Origin: Candidatus Cloacimonas sp. 4484_275
Lineage (GTDB): Bacteria > Cloacimonadota > Cloacimonadia > Cloacimonadales > TCS61
Assembly: GCA_002085205.1 (NCBI GenBank)
Contig: NATF01000041.1
Location: forward strand, 1-5,809
Length of the DNA: 5,809 nt
Direction of reading: 5' to 3'
The notes beneath the pieces are model-generated. The model had not been told where the DNA came from. It worked only from the letters and a program-made list of their open reading frames with translations, and ran no database searches. Positions within the stretch are counted from its first letter, which is position 1; each line of letters begins with the position of its first letter. Of the stretch, positions 1 to 5,808 are shown in pieces. The position numbers and the translations under genes were made by a program.

Positions 1-458
1 AGAAAAAAATTTGCCAAACCGGTTTGTTGATTGAAGATAATTTTCCAAACGATGGAAATTGCCACCATTGAGGTTACGGTGGGAATGAAATAGAGCGAGC
101 GGAAAAATCCTTTTAGTTTTTTAATGTTATTCAGCATTGTAGCAAAAATGAGTGAAAGAACCAAGCTAAACGGAACCACAAAAATAACCAGATAAAATGT
201 GTTCAAAAGCGATTGCCAGAATTCGCGGTCGTGCAAAATTTTGATGTAATTCGCGAAACCTATAAAATCACCCGTACCGGTTATGGTCCATTCAAAAAAA
301 CTGACAATAAAAGAAAGCACGATAGGAACAAGCCTAAATAAAATAACTATAATCAAAGCAGGTAAAATATATAAATAAGGTCCCCAATCAAATTTTTTCT
401 TCTTCGGGCTGAAAACTTTTACCTCGGCATTAATTTCCATTTTGCTAATCTCTTTCAT
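1..458 (-). CDS. Carbohydrate ABC transporter permease, MalF/UgpA type (partial, N-terminal 152 residues)
   Basis: The reading frame starts at the ATG at 458-456 and stays open to the left edge, so only the first 152 residues are visible; the C-terminal half, including the EAA loop that contacts the ATPase, lies outside. A cytoplasmic basic N-tail (PKKKKFDWGPYLY, about 18-30) leads into a first membrane helix (about 28-53, ILPALIIVILFRLVPIV). An extracytoplasmic stretch (FFEWTITG, FIGFANYIKIL) follows, then helices at about 86-108 and 121-142. The segment FRSLYFIPTVTSMVAISIVW and the following IIFNQQTGLANFF are typical of the first permease of CUT1 sugar importers. AGAGGT lies five bases before the ATG and supports this start over the internal Met at residue 7. 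It lies 93 bases downstream of a GH26-like lipoprotein gene on the same strand, suggesting uptake of the released sugar. The substrate cannot be read from the sequence. Confidence 0.9.
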   Translation of the reverse strand, partial: MKEISKMEINAEVKVFSPKKKKFDWGPYLYILPALIIVILFRLVPIVLSFIVSFFEWTITGTGDFIGFANYIKILHDREFWQSLLNTFYLVIFVVPFSLVLSLIFATMLNNIKKLKGFFRSLYFIPTVTSMVAISIVWKIIFNQQTGLANFF

Positions 459-482
459 TTTGACCTCTTTAAAAATCAGGCA

Positions 483-511
483 AATATTTAAATCCGAATT
501 TTCGATGTCAA
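483..511 (-). promoter_or_regulatory. Possible sigma70-type promoter for the permease gene
   Basis: On the minus strand a perfect TTGACA (511-506) is followed by a 17-base spacer and AATATT (488-483), which matches four of six positions of TATAAT. Transcription would begin roughly ten bases before the ribosome binding site of the permease gene. The region is AT-rich, so chance is a real alternative, and read-through from the upstream GH26-like gene would also serve. Confidence 0.3.
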
Positions 512-551
512 TTGAATTTTGAAGGAAAGCATTTTTCAAAACAAGAAAAAA

Positions 552-1622
552 TTACGGTTCTTTTACTCCCCATTCCGCCAACATTAAAGGTTTGTTCGGA
601 AAAGTGTTTGTCAGTTCATCGTAAATATTTTGCATTTCTTCATCGAAAATCATCCATTCTTCATCATCATATTGAGCACCGTAAACACTGACTGCAATCC
701 AATCGACATAGTCATCTCCGGGATAATAATTGACGGCATCATTCCAATTTTCATCGGGAAAAGATTTATTGTTAACATGGAAATACCAAATAATATTGGA
801 AGCCTCATGTTCATTGAAAAGATTGACAATATGTCTAAACGCCGATTTGAATTTTTCGGGACCGTCCGCCAACAGAGAGTCGCCAAATTCGTTAGTGATT
901 CCGGCTCCTTGAAAAATTCCCGACCATGGAAACCAATTACCGTTCATTTCCACACCAAAAGTTACGAAAACCGGAGTTTCAAAAGCGGCGATAACTTCTG
1001 CCCAATCAATTAAAAAATCGTCAAACTCTCCGTTAATAATTCGGACAAGCGAGTAATTTTCCTGATAGCCCGCTTCCCAATACGGTTCTCCCCAAGGCAT
1101 AAATCTAAGAAGCGGGATTGCTCCGTATTCCGAAATGCATTGCAGATTTTGATCGGAAACATAGTTTCTTCCGAAAAAAACCGAAAACGGACAAAAAGCC
1201 GCCGATTTACCGCTGAGAGCCTCAAAATTTTCCAAAGAATTGGTATCAACGGAATCTTCAAATTCGCCCCATCCGGGAAATACGCCGGTAAAACAATTAT
1301 TATCGGGAAAAGAAAGCGGATTCGACAAGTATTCTTTTCCTATAAAATAAGAAGATGAGATTCCCGTCTGAAAAGCTTGCAAAGCTTCGGGAGATGAGTT
1401 TATTCGTAAATCCGACCAAGAACCGTCGGAGTTTTCCCATCTATCGTGATAAATGACGGCAATTCTAATTTTGGTATATTTTGTTTGTATGGTCTCGATG
1501 GCATCAAGATACCATTTTGCTTTATCGGAAGCGGAATAGTTTTCTCCGCTCGTCGTATTGTTGATACAAGCGGAGACTAAAAAAAGAATTATCGAAAATA
1601 ATCCCATAAATATTCTTTTCAT
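552..1622 (-). CDS. GH26-like glycoside hydrolase lipoprotein with apparently circularly permuted domain
   Basis: A 356-residue predicted lipoprotein. MKR, a hydrophobic stretch and lipobox LVSAC put the lipidated Cys at residue 19. The body resembles GH26 (beta-mannanase-like, TIM-barrel) proteins. GVFPGWGEF (113-121) and IPLLRFMPWG (169-178) resemble the start and middle of the family domain. VEMNGNWFPW (224-233) holds the putative acid/base E225. DGPEKFKSAFRHI and YYPGDDYVDWIAVSVYG follow, then PLMLAEWG (345-352) with putative nucleophile E350. The chain ends at residue 356, where family members normally continue with a DKAxWxxDA helix and a WENxDGSxSDLRxxSSPEAL segment. Exactly these occur at the mature N-terminus: SDKAKWYLDAIETI (32-45) and RWENSDGSWSDLRINSSPEA (61-80). 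The order is therefore rotated with nothing obviously missing. The residue before E225 is Val, not the His of classical mannanases, so substrate is uncertain. The start fits the signal peptide; its ribosome binding site is weak (TGGG). It probably acts at the cell surface or in the periplasm. Confidence 0.82.
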   Translation of the reverse strand: MKRIFMGLFSIILFLVSACINNTTSGENYSASDKAKWYLDAIETIQTKYTKIRIAVIYHDRWENSDGSWSDLRINSSPEALQAFQTGISSSYFIGKEYLSNPLSFPDNNCFTGVFPGWGEFEDSVDTNSLENFEALSGKSAAFCPFSVFFGRNYVSDQNLQCISEYGAIPLLRFMPWGEPYWEAGYQENYSLVRIINGEFDDFLIDWAEVIAAFETPVFVTFGVEMNGNWFPWSGIFQGAGITNEFGDSLLADGPEKFKSAFRHIVNLFNEHEASNIIWYFHVNNKSFPDENWNDAVNYYPGDDYVDWIAVSVYGAQYDDEEWMIFDEEMQNIYDELTNTFPNKPLMLAEWGVKEP

Positions 1623-1636
1623 AAAAACCCATTAAC

Positions 1637-1663
1637 AAAAAAACCCCGAACAAAAGTTCGGGG
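1637..1663 (-). terminator. Rho-independent terminator of the small lipoprotein gene
   Basis: On the minus strand CCCCGAAC, a TTTT loop and GTTCGGGG (1663-1644) form a perfect 8-bp stem, followed at once by seven T (1643-1637). It begins 19 bases after the stop codon of the 62-residue lipoprotein gene. Read on the plus strand the same stem lacks a comparable T-run (GGGGAAATCTT), so it acts leftward. It ends only 14 bases before the start codon of the next gene on that strand, so it may also limit expression of the GH26-like gene. Confidence 0.9.
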
Positions 1664-1682
1664 AAATCTTCAAAAACTTAGT

Positions 1683-1871
1683 CTATTCGGAAGTTTGTGG
1701 AGCCGGTTCGGCATCAGGCGGAGTAACAGCATTCGCCGTATCTGCCGGAGTTTCAGCCTTTTCCACGCTTGTGTCTGCTTTTTGTTGCTGAGAAACTTCC
1801 GCTTTTTTACCGCAAGCACTCAACAGACCGATTAAAATCACCATTATTACTAAAATCTTCAATACTTTCAT
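1683..1871 (-). CDS. Small low-complexity lipoprotein, function unknown
   Basis: A 62-residue predicted lipoprotein of no family I recognise. The signal sequence MKVLKILVIMVILIGLLSAC ends in a clear lipobox (LLSAC), with the lipidated Cys at residue 20. The 42 residues after the Cys are hydrophilic and built mainly from A, P, E, T, K and Q (for example ETPADTANAVTPPDAEP), with no further hydrophobic or conserved element, and are probably disordered. A strong ribosome binding site, AAGGGGGT, lies just upstream of the ATG, and a strong terminator follows the stop codon, so this looks like a real, separately transcribed and well-translated gene. It diverges from the decarboxylase operon across a shared AT-rich intergenic region. 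An envelope-associated role is plausible but not shown. Confidence 0.8.
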   Translation of the reverse strand: MKVLKILVIMVILIGLLSACGKKAEVSQQQKADTSVEKAETPADTANAVTPPDAEPAPQTSE

Positions 1872-1906
1872 CTTACACCCCCTTAATTTTATTATTCGAA
1901 AAAAGG

Positions 1907-1922
1907 AAATAATCTATTATTT
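1907..1922. repeat. Perfect inverted repeat AAATAAT-CT-ATTATTT
   Basis: Seven-base arms with a two-base centre. It overlaps by one base the TTGACA hexamer that could be the -35 of the leftward lipoprotein gene, and occupies the spacer side. As an operator it would be well placed, but arms made only of A and T arise easily by chance in this composition. Confidence 0.35.
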
Positions 1923-2022
1923 GTCAATTTAATTCTACGATTGAAAAAATAAAGTAAAATAATGTTTTTCTCATTAAATTTCTGTTGACCTAAAATGAGG
2001 AGATTTTTTTTTGCACGAATTA

Positions 2023-2038
2023 TGAGAATAAATTCTCA
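2023..2038. promoter_or_regulatory. Operator-like inverted repeat TGAGAAT-AA-ATTCTCA upstream of mmdA
   Basis: Perfect 7-base arms with a two-base centre, ending five bases before the GGAGG ribosome binding site of mmdA. It could be the binding site of a dimeric repressor or a small hairpin in the mRNA leader affecting ribosome access. The arms contain G and C, so it is less trivially explained by AT-richness than the other repeat in this region, but no regulator can be named. Confidence 0.4.
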
Positions 2039-2043
2039 AAATT

Positions 2044-2048
2044 GGAGG
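2044..2048 (+). promoter_or_regulatory. Ribosome binding site that sets the mmdA start
   Basis: GGAGG lies seven bases before the ATG at 2056-2058. An in-frame TTG directly precedes that ATG (2053-2055) at only four bases from the GGAGG, so the ATG is the better start and the protein begins MSIDEK. Confidence 0.8.
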
Positions 2049-2055
2049 ATTATTG

Positions 2056-3606
2056 ATGAGTATCGATGAAAAAATTGCGGAATTACAGACAAAACGGGAT
2101 GAAGCCAAAATCGGCGGCGGCGAAAAAAGAATAGCGGCTCAACATTCAAAAGGAAAATTAACAGCTCGAGAAAGAATTCAGGCGTTGGTTGACCCCGATA
2201 GTTTTGAAGAATTTGATATGTTTGTCACTCATAAATGCCATGATTTCGGAATGGAAAAAAATAAAAGTTTTGGAGACGGAGTCGTGACCGGTTGGGCGAC
2301 TATCGATAAACGACTCGTATATCTTTATTCTCAAGATTTTACCGTAATGGGCGGTTCTCTTTCCAAAACTCACGCCGAAAAAATTTGCAAAATAATGGAA
2401 ATGGCTGTGAAAATGGGAGCTCCGATAATCGGTTTAAATGATTCCGGCGGCGCCAGAGTTCAAGAAGGAGTCGACGCTCTTGCCGGTTATGCCGATATTT
2501 TCTTAAGAAATGTGATGGCATCCGGCGTTGTTCCGCAAATTTCCGCGATTATGGGACCTTGTGCGGGAGGAGCCGTTTATTCACCGGCAATTACCGATTT
2601 TGTAATTATGAATAAACAAACAAGCTACATGTTCGTAACCGGTCCCAAAGTCGTAAAAACGGTTTTGAACGAAGATGTTACGACAGAAGCTCTCGGAGGA
2701 GCGGTTATTCATGCCAGCAAAAGCGGAGTTGCCCAATTTATCACGGAAGACGAAAATGAAACGCTTCTTCTTATCAGGAAATTGATTAGTTATCTTCCTT
2801 CCAACAATTTGGAAGATCCTCCTTATAAACCTCCCACCGATACGATTGACAGAAAGTGTGAAGAATTAAATTCGATAATACCGGATAATCCCAATAAACC
2901 ATACAATATTCTTGATGTGATTCAATGCATTGTGGATGACGGCGAATTTTTGGAAGTTGCTCGCAATTTTGCGCAAAATGTGGTTACCTGTTTTGCCAGA
3001 ATGAACGGCTATCCAATCGGAATAGTGGCAAATCAACCGAAAGTTTTGGCGGGAGTTTTGGATATAAACGCCTCCGTGAAGGCAGCAAGATTTGTGCGTT
3101 TTTGCGATGCTTTCAATATTCCTTTGCTGGTGTTGGAAGATGTTCCCGGTTTTCTTCCGGGTTCCAATCAGGAACATAACGGAATTATACGTCACGGAGC
3201 AAAATTGCTTTACGCATTTGCCGAAGCTACCGTTCCCAAAATTACGGTAATCCTAAGAAAAGCTTACGGCGGTGCTTATTGTGTGATGAACAGTCGGCAT
3301 ATGAAAGCGGATATTGTTTATGCTTGGCCTTCTGCGGAAATTGCCGTGATGGGACCGAAAGGTGCCGTGGAAATCGTATTTCGAAAAGAGGCAAAAAATT
3401 CGGAGAATCCGGAAGAATTTCTCAAGGAAAAAGAAGAAGAATACAGGAATAAATTTGCAAATCCGTATCGAGCGGCGGAAAAAGGATATATTGATGATGT
3501 AATTGAACCGAAGGCAACCAGATTCAGACTAATTCGGGCTTTTGAAATGCTTGATTCCAAAAAAGATACGATTCCGCCCAAAAAACACGGAAACATTCCT
3601 TTGTAG
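2056..3606 (+). CDS. mmdA: Methylmalonyl-CoA decarboxylase alpha subunit (carboxyltransferase)
   Basis: This 516-residue cytoplasmic protein transfers the carboxyl group of (S)-methylmalonyl-CoA to the biotin of the carrier subunit, releasing propionyl-CoA. It has the two-lobed crotonase-type fold of acyl-CoA carboxyltransferases, of full family length. The N-lobe carries GKLTARERI (33-41), LNDSGGARVQEGV (127-139) and the oxyanion loop GPCAGGA (167-173). The C-lobe carries ANQPKVLAGVLD (325-336), EDVPGFLPG (361-369), the second oxyanion loop KAYGGAYCVM (402-411) and AEIAVMGPKGAVEI (427-440). The end, PPKKHGNIPL, is a typical C-terminus for this group. Sequence alone barely separates MmdA from propionyl-CoA carboxylase beta chains. 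The assignment rests on the following delta, biotin-carrier and Na+-pump subunits. The length argues against glutaconyl-CoA decarboxylase alpha, which is longer, and oxaloacetate decarboxylase alpha is of another fold. Confidence 0.93.
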   Translation: MSIDEKIAELQTKRDEAKIGGGEKRIAAQHSKGKLTARERIQALVDPDSFEEFDMFVTHKCHDFGMEKNKSFGDGVVTGWATIDKRLVYLYSQDFTVMGGSLSKTHAEKICKIMEMAVKMGAPIIGLNDSGGARVQEGVDALAGYADIFLRNVMASGVVPQISAIMGPCAGGAVYSPAITDFVIMNKQTSYMFVTGPKVVKTVLNEDVTTEALGGAVIHASKSGVAQFITEDENETLLLIRKLISYLPSNNLEDPPYKPPTDTIDRKCEELNSIIPDNPNKPYNILDVIQCIVDDGEFLEVARNFAQNVVTCFARMNGYPIGIVANQPKVLAGVLDINASVKAARFVRFCDAFNIPLLVLEDVPGFLPGSNQEHNGIIRHGAKLLYAFAEATVPKITVILRKAYGGAYCVMNSRHMKADIVYAWPSAEIAVMGPKGAVEIVFRKEAKNSENPEEFLKEKEEEYRNKFANPYRAAEKGYIDDVIEPKATRFRLIRAFEMLDSKKDTIPPKKHGNIPL

Positions 3607-3615
3607 GATTTTAAA

Positions 3616-4221
3616 ATGAAAAAGATTTTTCTTTTTATGTTTGTGATTTATTCATTCATAATATCGGCGGAAATTTCTCAAAAATCCCAAACCGAATATT
3701 CGCCGCAAATGAGTCTGCAACAACTTTCCGTTCAAAGCGGTATTCCGGTAAAAAAACTGAAAAATTTACTGAATTTAAATTCCCAAATCGACAATAATAT
3801 TCCTTTGGAAAATTTGAATATCGACAAGACAACCATTACCGAAACGATTTCGGAATTTGCGGAACAAAAACATTCGTATTACAGTGGTATCGTGTTAATC
3901 GGAATGCTGATTGTTTTTGTCAGCTTGATTACAATTGGTTTTGTGATAAATCAGCTCCGGCATTTGCATTTGTTCGAGAAAATAAAAGAAGAAAAATTAA
4001 AGAAAAAAAAGCCGAAATTTTCCGACAAAGAAAATTCATCGGACATGGAAGTAAGCAGCGATGCCATTATTGCGGCAATTACGGCGGTTTATCTTCACGA
4101 ATTGGAAGTGGAAGAGCAACATAAATTTCTGCTAACCTGGAAAAGAACGCCCGTGAGTATGTGGAAAGCAATCAGCAGAGCGGAAAAACCGAACGAATTA
4201 TATTTTAACAAAAAAAATTAG
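3616..4221 (+). CDS. mmdD: Decarboxylase delta/gamma (OadG-like) membrane subunit with extra extracytoplasmic domain
   Basis: A 201-residue membrane protein in the slot of the small anchor subunit, nine bases after mmdA, with AGGA overlapping the mmdA stop codon. OadG/MmdD proteins normally start with one membrane helix followed by a cytoplasmic tail. Here the helix is at about 90-112 (GIVLIGMLIVFVSLITIGFV), followed by a very basic segment (EEKLKKKKPKF). A C-terminal stretch, DAIIAAITAVYL (149-160), matches the alanine-rich helix of the family; WKRTPVSMWKAISRAE (175-190) follows. The first 89 residues are additional: a probable signal peptide (MKKIFLFMFVIYSFIISA) and a predicted helical segment, SLQQLSVQSGIPVKKLKNLL (33-52). 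Expected topology is therefore an extracytoplasmic N-terminal domain, one helix and a cytoplasmic tail. The role by analogy is to hold the alpha and biotin-carrier subunits to the beta subunit. The function of the extra domain is unknown. Confidence 0.82.
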   Translation: MKKIFLFMFVIYSFIISAEISQKSQTEYSPQMSLQQLSVQSGIPVKKLKNLLNLNSQIDNNIPLENLNIDKTTITETISEFAEQKHSYYSGIVLIGMLIVFVSLITIGFVINQLRHLHLFEKIKEEKLKKKKPKFSDKENSSDMEVSSDAIIAAITAVYLHELEVEEQHKFLLTWKRTPVSMWKAISRAEKPNELYFNKKN

Positions 4222-4238
4222 AATTAAGCGGAGTAACA

Positions 4239-4661
4239 ATGAAAACTTATAAATTCAAAATAAACGATGTTAAATACAAAGCAAAAATTGAAGAATACAA
4301 ACATGATTTTGTCATTGTAAATGTGAACGGAATAAATTATCGAGTAGAAATTGAACGAGAAGAAAATAGAGCGGAGCCAAAACTTGTCAGAACACAAAAG
4401 AACAAACCGGAAATTAGTATTTCCACTCCTTCCGCGATTCAAAAATCTCAACACGGAGTTTTGGCACCGATTCCCGGAGTTGTTGTTTCCGTAAAGGTTA
4501 AAGAAGGAGAAATTGTAAAAATAGGAGACCCGGTAGTAATTTTGGAAGCGATGAAAATGGAATCGGAAATTACAACGGATAAAAGCGGAGAAGTGAAAAA
4601 GATTCTCGTGAAGGAAGGAGACTCGGTTCAAGAGGGTCAATTGTTGGTAGAAATTGTTTAA
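4239..4661 (+). CDS. mmdC: Biotin carrier subunit of methylmalonyl-CoA decarboxylase
   Basis: This 140-residue protein carries the biotin that shuttles CO2 from the carboxyltransferase to the membrane subunit. The C-terminal half (about 73-140) is a complete biotinyl domain: LAPIPGVVVSVKVKEGE opens it, EAMKMES contains the lysine to be biotinylated (K106), and GDSVQEGQLLVEIV closes it. The first 40 residues (including VIVNVNGINYRVEIE) resemble the small beta-rich segment often found before such domains. The linker between them (about 41-72) is lysine-, glutamate- and serine-rich rather than the long alanine/proline linker seen in several homologues. GGAG lies five bases before the ATG, and the gene begins 17 bases after mmdD, consistent with one operon. 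A separate biotin protein ligase, not in this window, would be needed for activation. Confidence 0.95.
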   Translation: MKTYKFKINDVKYKAKIEEYKHDFVIVNVNGINYRVEIEREENRAEPKLVRTQKNKPEISISTPSAIQKSQHGVLAPIPGVVVSVKVKEGEIVKIGDPVVILEAMKMESEITTDKSGEVKKILVKEGDSVQEGQLLVEIV

Positions 4662-4692
4662 TCACAAAAACAAAAAATAAAACGGAGAATAA

Positions 4693-5808
4693 ATGACGGA
4701 ATTTGTAAATTTTGTTCAAACCACCGGATTAGCCCAATTGCAATGGAATTATGTAGTTATGATTTCCATCGGATTGTTCTTCATTTATTTGGGAATTGCC
4801 AAAAATTATGAACCGTTGTTACTTATTCCTATTGGTTTCGGAATTGTTTTGGGAAATTTTCCGGGAACGAGAGGCGTTTATAATGACGGGTCGGTAATGA
4901 ATCTGATTTATTTCGGAGTAAAAAGCGGAATTTATCCGCCGCTTATATTTTTGGGAATCGGAGCAATGACGGATTTTTCCACTTTGATAGCAAATCCGAA
5001 ATTAATTTTATTGGGTGCCGCCGCTCAATTCGGCATTTTCGCCACTTTTATCGGTTCGCTTTTGCTTGGCTTCAATGTTGCCGAAGCAGGTTCGATTGGA
5101 ATCATCGGCGGTGCCGACGGTCCTACTTCCATTTTTCTTTCCTCTCAACTCGCTCCTCATCTTGTCGGTCCGATTGCCATTGCCGCATATTCTTACATGG
5201 CGTTGGTTCCCGTAATTCAGCCTCCGATAATCAAACTTTTTACAACGAAAAAAGAAAGAATCATTCGTATGAAAACACCGCGGCTCGTCAGCAAAAAAGA
5301 AAAAATATTGTTTCCGATAATCGGAGCAATTGTTACAATTCTGATTGCGCCGGGTGCTTCGGTGCTTCTCGGAATGCTGTTTATGGGAAATCTTCTAAAA
5401 GAGAGCGGAGTAACGGAACGATTGGCAAAAACAGCTAGGAATGCGCTCATTGATATCGTTACCATTTTGCTGGGATTAGCGGTCGGTGCCAGCACTCAGG
5501 CAGATGTTTTTCTAAAAATCGATTCCATTAAAATTTTTGCTCTCGGGGCATTTTCATTCTGCATTGCTACCGCCGCCGGCGTGCTTTTTGCAAAATTTAT
5601 GAACATTTTCTTAAAAGAAAAAATCAACCCGATGATTGGAGCCTCAGGAGTTTCCGCCGTTCCGGACAGCTCCCGCGTCGTACAACATTTAGGCAAAAAA
5701 TACGATAAAAATAATTATCTTTTAATGCATGCAATGGCTCCCAATGTTGCCGGAGTAATCGGCTCTGCTGTTGCCGCCGGTGTACTTTTGGGAATTTTGG
5801 GAAATTAA
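4693..5808 (+). CDS. mmdB: Na+-translocating methylmalonyl-CoA decarboxylase beta subunit
   Basis: This 371-residue polytopic inner-membrane protein decarboxylates carboxybiotin and couples this to Na+ export. The whole chain is hydrophobic, with many membrane segments and re-entrant stretches typical of the OadB/MmdB/GcdB family. GGADGPTSIFLSS contains D142, and INPMIGASGVSAVP contains N312, G316 and S321. These match, with a constant offset of 61, the residues I recall as D203, N373, G377 and S382 of Klebsiella OadB, which were implicated in the Na+ and proton path. The end LMHAMAPNVAGVIGSAVAAG is also typical. The length is at the short end of the family because the N-terminus is compact. 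GGAG lies five bases before the ATG, and the gene starts 31 bases after mmdC. The stop codon is one base from the window end, so no terminator can be seen and the operon may continue. Confidence 0.95.
   Translation: MTEFVNFVQTTGLAQLQWNYVVMISIGLFFIYLGIAKNYEPLLLIPIGFGIVLGNFPGTRGVYNDGSVMNLIYFGVKSGIYPPLIFLGIGAMTDFSTLIANPKLILLGAAAQFGIFATFIGSLLLGFNVAEAGSIGIIGGADGPTSIFLSSQLAPHLVGPIAIAAYSYMALVPVIQPPIIKLFTTKKERIIRMKTPRLVSKKEKILFPIIGAIVTILIAPGASVLLGMLFMGNLLKESGVTERLAKTARNALIDIVTILLGLAVGASTQADVFLKIDSIKIFALGAFSFCIATAAGVLFAKFMNIFLKEKINPMIGASGVSAVPDSSRVVQHLGKKYDKNNYLLMHAMAPNVAGVIGSAVAAGVLLGILGN

Larger units (their letters stand above)
1872..2055. promoter_or_regulatory. Divergent intergenic region between lipoprotein gene and mmd operon
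   Basis: This 184-base, strongly AT-rich stretch must hold the leftward promoter of the lipoprotein gene and the rightward promoter of mmdADCB. Leftward, a perfect TTGACA lies at 1927-1922, but the hexamer 17 bases on is only TTTTTT. Rightward, TTGACC lies at 1985-1990 without a convincing -10 at the expected distance. There is a run of nine T at 2004-2012. Two 16-base inverted repeats of 7-2-7 form are present (1907-1922 and 2023-2038). No RNA gene or riboswitch-like fold was recognised. Confidence 0.5.

Noticed and set aside
517..541. TTTTGAA/TTCAAAA inverted repeat as a terminator after the GH26-like gene
   Set aside because: The arms are nearly all A/T with an 11-base loop and no following T-run, so a stable terminator is unlikely.
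459..554. The GH26-like frame stays open from its TAA stop into the permease start, suggesting an ancestral fusion or stop read-through
   Set aside because: The 31 codons between do not resemble GH26 or permease sequence, the permease has its own ribosome binding site, and an open stretch of this length is not rare by chance. The missing GH26 tail is better explained by the N-terminal segment.
630..1013. A plus-strand reading frame of 127 codons inside the GH26-like gene
   Set aside because: It is an antisense shadow with no ribosome binding site and no recognisable domain, while the opposite strand encodes a motif-rich protein.
1999..2015. A sigma54-type promoter (GG ... TTGCA) before mmdA
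   Set aside because: The spacing between GG (1999-2000) and GC (2013-2014) is 12 instead of 10 bases, and the -24 element does not match otherwise.
1995..2069. A 24-codon upstream reading frame (begins MRRFFFARIM) overlapping the mmdA start
   Set aside because: It has no ribosome binding site, runs through the T-tract and the palindrome, and has no recognisable composition; an occasional short open frame is expected here.
4224..4640. A 138-residue reading frame antisense to mmdC
   Set aside because: It mirrors the strongly supported biotin carrier gene, and its Phe/Ser/Asn/Tyr-rich product is what an antisense of lysine- and glutamate-rich codons gives.
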